In this document: positions 58,203-64,000 of the stretch, piece after piece | Position numbering within the stretch: the first letter of the stretch is position 1 | Layout of the letters: every line of letters begins with the position of its first letter | Assembly: GCA_946408345.1 (NCBI GenBank) | Contig: CAMJRR010000007.1 | Coordinates: 1-64,000 of the forward strand | Length of the DNA stretch: 64,000 bases | Origin: an uncultured Bacteroidales bacterium | GTDB lineage: Bacteria; Bacteroidota; Bacteroidia; Bacteroidales; F082 | Reading direction: 5' to 3' | Notes under the pieces: model-generated | Told to the model about the DNA's origin: nothing | The model's input: only the letters and a program-made list of their open reading frames with translations | The model's database searches: none | Program-made: the position numbers and the translations under genes

Positions 58203-61160
58203 TCAATGAGTCAAAACGAATGGCTTTACCGCAACGCCATCTTGTGACATCACCTTAATCCAGTACAAACCATTCTCGAAGCCCGACAAATCAAGTTGCA
58301 ACACGTCGCTGCTGGACTCTTTGCTGAGCAAAGCCTGTCCCAAGGCATTATAAACCACCACCTTCTGTATCCCTTCCAATGCAATGGTGATTTGGCCACT
58401 CGTTGGATTGGGATAGAGCTTGAAATCAAGCACTTGGTTTTCGTCAGTCGAAGTCAGGTCAATGACCACATAGTTTTGATTGGGGTCGTTCAAGGCTGTA
58501 GCATAGTCCGACTCGCAGGTCTCGCCGTTGTCGGCCAGATAGAAGGCCGTCAAGCGATAATAGACATCCTCGTGATCATCATCAGACAGGTTGTCGCGAT
58601 ACTCATAATATAGCTGTCCATCAACGGCAGGAATCGATGCTGTCAGTTGGTAATCGGAATTATCAAATGAACGATACAGATTGTATTGTTGTATGGTATA
58701 GTCTTTACTCAACTCCATGGCTTGCCCTGTTTGGTTGGTGACAAAGGCGCGCAGCATCCAAGTGTAGTACATGTTGAAGGTATGCATGTCGGTCCAGGTC
58801 TCGCCGTCCAGCGACACCCAACGCCCATCGGGGTCACCCATATCCTCACAGGCGGCTGCCGGACGCGCCAAGCCTTGCTGCCCGACGACGATCCAAATCG
58901 GCTCGTTTTCAGGGATCTCTAAGGCCGGACTTATGGTTTCTTCATGCCAAGCTTGGGCACCAGCCAAAGTCATGTTCTGTGAGCGGACAAGGGTACGTGG
59001 TGCTGTTTCACCACCGACATAAATCCAAAGGTGGTAAGTGCCTGCCCCCACATCGTAAAGCGACACCTTCTTCAAAGCAATGCCGACATAATCCACTAAG
59101 TCCTCTGGCTCAAAACGGATAGCCCAGAAGATGCGTGGCTCATCATCACCGCCCAAGGAACGCTTGAACACACCATCATCGTAATACAACCACCCAGTAA
59201 TAGGCTCGGGACGCTCGCCCCACGAAATCAAAGCACCATGGTCGTTCTCGTCTTCATAATACACTGTGCCGTCCAACTTCACAGGCGGGTCGCAATATGC
59301 CGGAAAGACCGCAACGGTGTTTTGTTCACACGACATGGAATAATATGTGCCATCCAATGCACCATCATACACTAAACGCAAGCCATATTCCACCTCACCA
59401 TGAAGTTCCACGGTCTCATCCACAAACACATTCCCATCGGTAAAGCCTAAAAAATCGCCATCCCGGAACAAAACCGCCCCAATAAGACTTCCTTCTGGGT
59501 ATGTCCATGATAGCTGAACAGCCTCACTTTGCTGCGACCAATTCAACCCATTGGTGCTGCCTTCGAAATCACTACACAAGCGATATACCCACCGACAAGC
59601 GTACCAATCGCAAGTGTCCGACAGATAAATGGGACGTACCTGAGCCAAGCAAGTATCGCCTTCCGAAAGGCCATTCACATTAAACTGAAAAAATGTTGCC
59701 GTTGTGGTCGCCACAAAAACACTATCTAACATAATTTCAAAATACTGTAAATCACGGTTTCGTCCCTCGTCCAAGCTCCACATCGCCCAGCCCGTGGAAG
59801 AGACATACAGGCTGTCAACATCGTTTGTGGCTTCCCTCAACTCAATTTCGACTTGCGTCGGCTCAAAAACAGAGACCACTGAATCTGAAACATAGTCCAC
59901 AAAACCATCAAGATGCACCCTAAGGTCATACGCATCACGATAGACTACAGGCAATATCATATGCCCATTGGCATCCAAAGTCGATTGATAGGTATGTCCT
60001 TGTCCATCGTGCGACGAAAGCGTCACCAAGGCACCAGCAGGCGACAAGCCTATGTTGGTAGTGACATCAAGGGCAAAGGTCGTGGTCATGTCCTTGTCCA
60101 AATAGGCCGACCAGATGGTGTCAGAATGGCTCCGGTTGCCTTCGTAATAGCAACTCACGCCCCAACGGTATTGTCCCCAATCAAGACTACTCCAATTCAT
60201 TTCCATGAACACCGTGTCGGTCAGATGGGAGGCCATCATCACGGGATCCTCTTCGAAACGGCTGCGGAACAAGTCGTAGTATTGGAAAGAACGAACCGAT
60301 TTTGCACCATACTCCTGATAGAAGCGGATGCAGTCCACATAGAAACAGTCATCACCCACATCGGTGGAACCGTCTTTGATATATTCCCAACTGAATACAT
60401 GCTCTCCAACGGTGATATCAAACTGATGTTCAGTCCATCCCTCCTCGCCAGAGCATTCCATTTTCTTCACCCCGTCAAGATAAAAACGGCCCATATCCCA
60501 AGGGCTTTCCGATGAAATCTTGCTGTAGAAACTCATCTGTCCCTCCAATGGCACGTAAACCGAAACCTCAATCCTAGAAAGCCCATCTCCAACACCTTCG
60601 CAGGTCGATTTCATGCAATAGTCGCCCTCGTATGCATGGGTTCTATCGATGGCCCAAGGATAATCACTCACGTTGTTGCTCCAAGGGAAACGACTGAAGT
60701 CGCCCGCCTCGAAGTCTTCGAAAAGCAAAGGATCATGCATCGACCAACTGATGCGTACCAAATCACTCGTAAACTGCCTCGCCGCCACATAACGCACGGG
60801 ATAAAACAATTCATGAAGAAAGAAATTGATGCTATTATGCACCTGACCTTCTATTAAATGCAGAGAATCAGAAAGATACGCAGTGGCATAACCTTCGGCA
60901 GCAGCCCAAACGCGATAAGTGCCCGCCATCAAACTATTGGAATAACACCCTAATGAATCCGTAACAAAGTGATAAACAAGCGTGTCTCCCATCTCGCTGA
61001 TACCCGAAAAAGTGACCGAAGCCGCTTCTATGGGGGTAACGGCATCCTGTTCGTATACATTACCACTGACAGGCACCTGTGCCCAGACATAGCGACCCAT
61101 AGTGATAATAGCTAAAACCAATAAGGCCGCCCATCTTCTCATCTCTTCATCCTTTCTCAT
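58203..61160 (-). CDS. Large secreted protein: carboxypeptidase-regulatory-like, choice-of-anchor-J-like and Fn3-like segments, T9SS sorting domain
   Basis: GNVYEQDAVTPIEAASVTFSG; FEDFEAGDFSRFPWSNN...; LDFKLYPNPTSGQITIALEG C-terminus. Confidence 0.85.
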   Translation of the reverse strand: MRKDEEMRRWAALLVLAIITMGRYVWAQVPVSGNVYEQDAVTPIEAASVTFSGISEMGDTLVYHFVTDSLGCYSNSLMAGTYRVWAAAEGYATAYLSDSLHLIEGQVHNSINFFLHELFYPVRYVAARQFTSDLVRISWSMHDPLLFEDFEAGDFSRFPWSNNVSDYPWAIDRTHAYEGDYCMKSTCEGVGDGLSRIEVSVYVPLEGQMSFYSKISSESPWDMGRFYLDGVKKMECSGEEGWTEHQFDITVGEHVFSWEYIKDGSTDVGDDCFYVDCIRFYQEYGAKSVRSFQYYDLFRSRFEEDPVMMASHLTDTVFMEMNWSSLDWGQYRWGVSCYYEGNRSHSDTIWSAYLDKDMTTTFALDVTTNIGLSPAGALVTLSSHDGQGHTYQSTLDANGHMILPVVYRDAYDLRVHLDGFVDYVSDSVVSVFEPTQVEIELREATNDVDSLYVSSTGWAMWSLDEGRNRDLQYFEIMLDSVFVATTTATFFQFNVNGLSEGDTCLAQVRPIYLSDTCDWYACRWVYRLCSDFEGSTNGLNWSQQSEAVQLSWTYPEGSLIGAVLFRDGDFLGFTDGNVFVDETVELHGEVEYGLRLVYDGALDGTYYSMSCEQNTVAVFPAYCDPPVKLDGTVYYEDENDHGALISWGERPEPITGWLYYDDGVFKRSLGGDDEPRIFWAIRFEPEDLVDYVGIALKKVSLYDVGAGTYHLWIYVGGETAPRTLVRSQNMTLAGAQAWHEETISPALEIPENEPIWIVVGQQGLARPAAACEDMGDPDGRWVSLDGETWTDMHTFNMYYTWMLRAFVTNQTGQAMELSKDYTIQQYNLYRSFDNSDYQLTASIPAVDGQLYYEYRDNLSDDDHEDVYYRLTAFYLADNGETCESDYATALNDPNQNYVVIDLTSTDENQVLDFKLYPNPTSGQITIALEGIQKVVVYNALGQALLSKESSSDVLQLDLSGFENGLYWIKVMSQDGVAVKPFVLTH

Positions 61161-64000
61161 TGTTTCACAAATTTGGCCATCATTGTTCCCGTTGCGTCTT
61201 TCAACTGGATGAAATAAATGCCACTTGACAAGGAGTCGACAGAAATCTGTAGCTCACCCAACAAATTGGAAGTCAAGTAGGTTTCGGGTATTATCGTCAT
61301 ACCCAAACTATTCCGCACGACAACGCTATAAGATGTATTACCACTCAAACCGCCCATCGTCACCAGTTCTTCTGCGGGATTGGGATATACCCACAATTCC
61401 GTCAGAAGCTGGCCATTGTTTGGATAACTCATCCTTACCCTGCCCTCCTGATTGACATAGAGGTGCAAGCCTTCTACTGAAGGTTGCTCTGCCGAAAGGG
61501 TGATTTTCTCGCACATCCCACGACCATAGCGTGGCAGGTCGGCCATCACATGATAGGTACCGAAAGGCAAGTTCCTAAAGTTGAATTGTCCATTAGGACC
61601 TGTCAGGGCAAAACCCAAGATGCGTTGTTGAGTCGCATTGAGCAGCAACACTCCAACATTTGATAGTCCTTCCGTACAATAGTTCCCATCACCGCCTTCG
61701 CGCAGCCAGGACTGGCAATAGAAATCACGAGCTTTGAAAGGATTGTCAGGATAGTCGAAAACACCACTGATTTGGCCTTCTCCCACGTTGAATTCGGTCA
61801 TCATTGGAGGCAAGGCTATGTCCACATCATAGACATTGCCATCCACTTCAATCATGTTTGACTCATTCCATTGCAGGTCACCGAGGTAATAGCAGCCGCC
61901 CATCTCTACATCCAAAGTGTCGGGGAAGGCGTAAAGAATATAAGTATCGGGCAACAAGGCATCAAACTTAAAGAATCCTTCATCATCGGAAATCGTGCGA
62001 TAGAATCCAGAAACATAGGGGTTATCATCTCTCAATGCAGCGGCAATCACTTGAGTGTGAGGGCGCAACACTCCTCTCGACCAAGTTCTTCCCTCAAGGG
62101 AATAGTCCTTGAACAAATCGAAACGTACCACATCAGAAGCGTTGCCGCAGAACGACCATGCTTCAAGCACCAACTCCACGAAGCCTTGATCTTTGTCCAT
62201 CTCACCTGGATAATAAAGGGTCTGTAAAGCCAACGAGTCCTCGAAACGGCCGTCGCCCAAAGAATGCCAGCACAATGAGTCGTAGTTATAGGCCTCGGCT
62301 TGGTCGAGCACTAGTGATTGGTTCATGCCACAGAAGCCATCTTCGCCTGCATACACGCTCAAGGCTTTGTATAGGTCCAAATGCAAAGCATCCGTCTTGG
62401 TCACACCATTGCTGGTCACGCGCAAGGTAAGGGTCACTTTTCCAGCATCAAAGTCTGCTTCCGAAGGGAAATAAGTGGTGCGCAATGCAATAGAATCGGA
62501 AAACACACCCGAGCCCGAAGTCTGCCACACAAAATTGCTGTAAATGTATGGAATATTGGCGTCTCTGATGGAATAACCTGATTGTGAGGCACAAAGTGAG
62601 GCGTCGGGACCTGCGTATGGGTAATAGGTGGCAAAAGCGTAAGCGCTCTGCCCAATTGAAGCATACACATTGGGGTCATAAGCACGGTCACAAGCTATAA
62701 CAGCTACATTTTCAGCCTGCTGTGGTGTTAGAATATAGGAATTCTCAGCAATGTCATCAATATGCTGTGCGAACTTATAGTAATTAAAATCACCATAAAA
62801 CAGCACATAATGGTCAATGTCCTGTTCCAGATTTTCGTCCCACGAAATCAGCCATTTGCTGTTCACCAATTGTTTCTTCACCTTGAATGGAGGTGCTACA
62901 GGAGCTGTTGTATCGCATTCGGTCAGATAGTTTTCATAAACAATCTCACCCAAGGCAGGCGAGTCGTGCTTGTCGAGAATCACAGATTCGATGTCGGCAG
63001 TAGATTCAGCATCCCAAAAGTTGCCTCGCATATCAATATCTTCGGTCGTAACGTTGGCAAAAAGAATCGCATCCTTTTTGTAATGCATGAAGTTGTTACC
63101 GTTCATCTGCGATTTAGCCGAAGGGAAACTCACGATCCTCTTCTTCGCCTCGCTGATGGTATTGCCAACAAAACGCATCGACCCTGATGATTGTAGGTTT
63201 GTAATGGTCAACTCGTTGTCAAAGAAGGTGTTTTGTTCCACAACGAGATGGCACACTCGCATCATCCTAATAGCTTCATCATTGCTCCAAAACACATTGT
63301 TTCGGATGACAATCGAGTCCATGGCTGCCTTTAGACCATAGGACGAATAACCCGAACCTCCATCAGGCAAGTCAGAGGAAATCAGATTGTTTTCAATGTA
63401 ATTGGTAGCATATCTATCAGAAATGCCGCCTACCACATCAAAGTTGATAGCCGTGGCCGCGCCTTGGAAACAGTTGTCCGTGATGTGGTTACGATTGCAT
63501 TTGAAGCCATAAGCCACATTGGAAATCTCAATATTAATCTGTCCTTGGTCGAAGATGTTGTGCGAAAAAACGTTGTCCTCGCTATCGGCAGCACGGGCTT
63601 TCAACTCGATGCCCGACACACATTGATAGAAGAAACAGCTATCGACCAAAAAGTTATTGCAGTCGATGAGTTCGATGCCCTTCCCAGCATAGTAGTTGCT
63701 GAACGAACAATGCTTGATGGTAGCTTGGTTGCTGGCCGAAGCGTTAAGGGCAGTGAGGGCACCAACAACTTCGACATACGATATCCTCACGGTATCTTCT
63801 TCGTTGATATTCTTCAATTGGATACCTGCCCAGTCATGCGAAAACTCATAGCAGAGCAGATAAATCGAGTCGTTTCGTTGACCGTCAAGCATAAGATTGC
63901 CGCCATCGACACGTAAATAGGCCGATTGTCCGAAATACATCTTCACGCCGCTTTCCACACGCAAAGTGCCACCGTTTTGCACGGTAAGCGACTCATTCAC
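61157..64000 (-). CDS. Right-handed beta-helix surface protein with T9SS sorting domain, 5' end beyond window
   Basis: ENNLISSDLPDGG..., IRNNVFWSNDEAIRMMR...VVEQNTFFDNEL repeats; C-terminal ELWVYPNPAEELVTMGG; no credible start inside the window. Confidence 0.85.
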   Translation of the reverse strand: MNESLTVQNGGTLRVESGVKMYFGQSAYLRVDGGNLMLDGQRNDSIYLLCYEFSHDWAGIQLKNINEEDTVRISYVEVVGALTALNASASNQATIKHCSFSNYYAGKGIELIDCNNFLVDSCFFYQCVSGIELKARAADSEDNVFSHNIFDQGQINIEISNVAYGFKCNRNHITDNCFQGAATAINFDVVGGISDRYATNYIENNLISSDLPDGGSGYSSYGLKAAMDSIVIRNNVFWSNDEAIRMMRVCHLVVEQNTFFDNELTITNLQSSGSMRFVGNTISEAKKRIVSFPSAKSQMNGNNFMHYKKDAILFANVTTEDIDMRGNFWDAESTADIESVILDKHDSPALGEIVYENYLTECDTTAPVAPPFKVKKQLVNSKWLISWDENLEQDIDHYVLFYGDFNYYKFAQHIDDIAENSYILTPQQAENVAVIACDRAYDPNVYASIGQSAYAFATYYPYAGPDASLCASQSGYSIRDANIPYIYSNFVWQTSGSGVFSDSIALRTTYFPSEADFDAGKVTLTLRVTSNGVTKTDALHLDLYKALSVYAGEDGFCGMNQSLVLDQAEAYNYDSLCWHSLGDGRFEDSLALQTLYYPGEMDKDQGFVELVLEAWSFCGNASDVVRFDLFKDYSLEGRTWSRGVLRPHTQVIAAALRDDNPYVSGFYRTISDDEGFFKFDALLPDTYILYAFPDTLDVEMGGCYYLGDLQWNESNMIEVDGNVYDVDIALPPMMTEFNVGEGQISGVFDYPDNPFKARDFYCQSWLREGGDGNYCTEGLSNVGVLLLNATQQRILGFALTGPNGQFNFRNLPFGTYHVMADLPRYGRGMCEKITLSAEQPSVEGLHLYVNQEGRVRMSYPNNGQLLTELWVYPNPAEELVTMGGLSGNTSYSVVVRNSLGMTIIPETYLTSNLLGELQISVDSLSSGIYFIQLKDATGTMMAKFVKQ

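Overview
This is a Bacteroidales-type chromosomal segment. The evidence is Bacteroidetes promoters (TTG ... TAnnTTTG) and several secreted proteins with type IX secretion (T9SS) C-terminal sorting domains. Housekeeping genes: purE, hpt, adk, malQ, deoC, 5-FTHF cyclo-ligase, mutS, a TrmH-type methyltransferase, folK, a deoxynucleoside kinase, sppA and an ABC-F ATPase, plus one tRNA-Leu and two identical tRNA-Gly. Accessory and surface genes: two S8 proteases, a C10 and two C1 peptidases, a GH16-GH20 fusion, GLUG-repeat/T9SS gene pairs, a mosaic array of carboxypeptidase-regulatory/propeller-like secreted proteins around an ECF sigma factor, and a second ECF/anti-sigma locus. The observations most worth following up are: (1) a duplicated expression cassette at 7.0-14.0 kb with 20-bp-phased CGGAA arrays, conserved promoter/leader and conserved 3' element, two copies of which carry no substantial ORF; (2) an AAA-ATPase/winged-helix gene bounded by two identical 48-bp palindromic direct repeats, one overlapping its promoter; (3) an AT-rich ATP-grasp gene sitting between two copies of the mutS 3' end; (4) two palindromic repeats inserted in frame into coding genes (malQ and an acyltransferase); (5) a vWA-like lipoprotein with its MIDAS motifs in permuted order; and (6) the GH16-GH20 single-chain fusion. 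All calls come from reading the sequence and translations; no database search was run.
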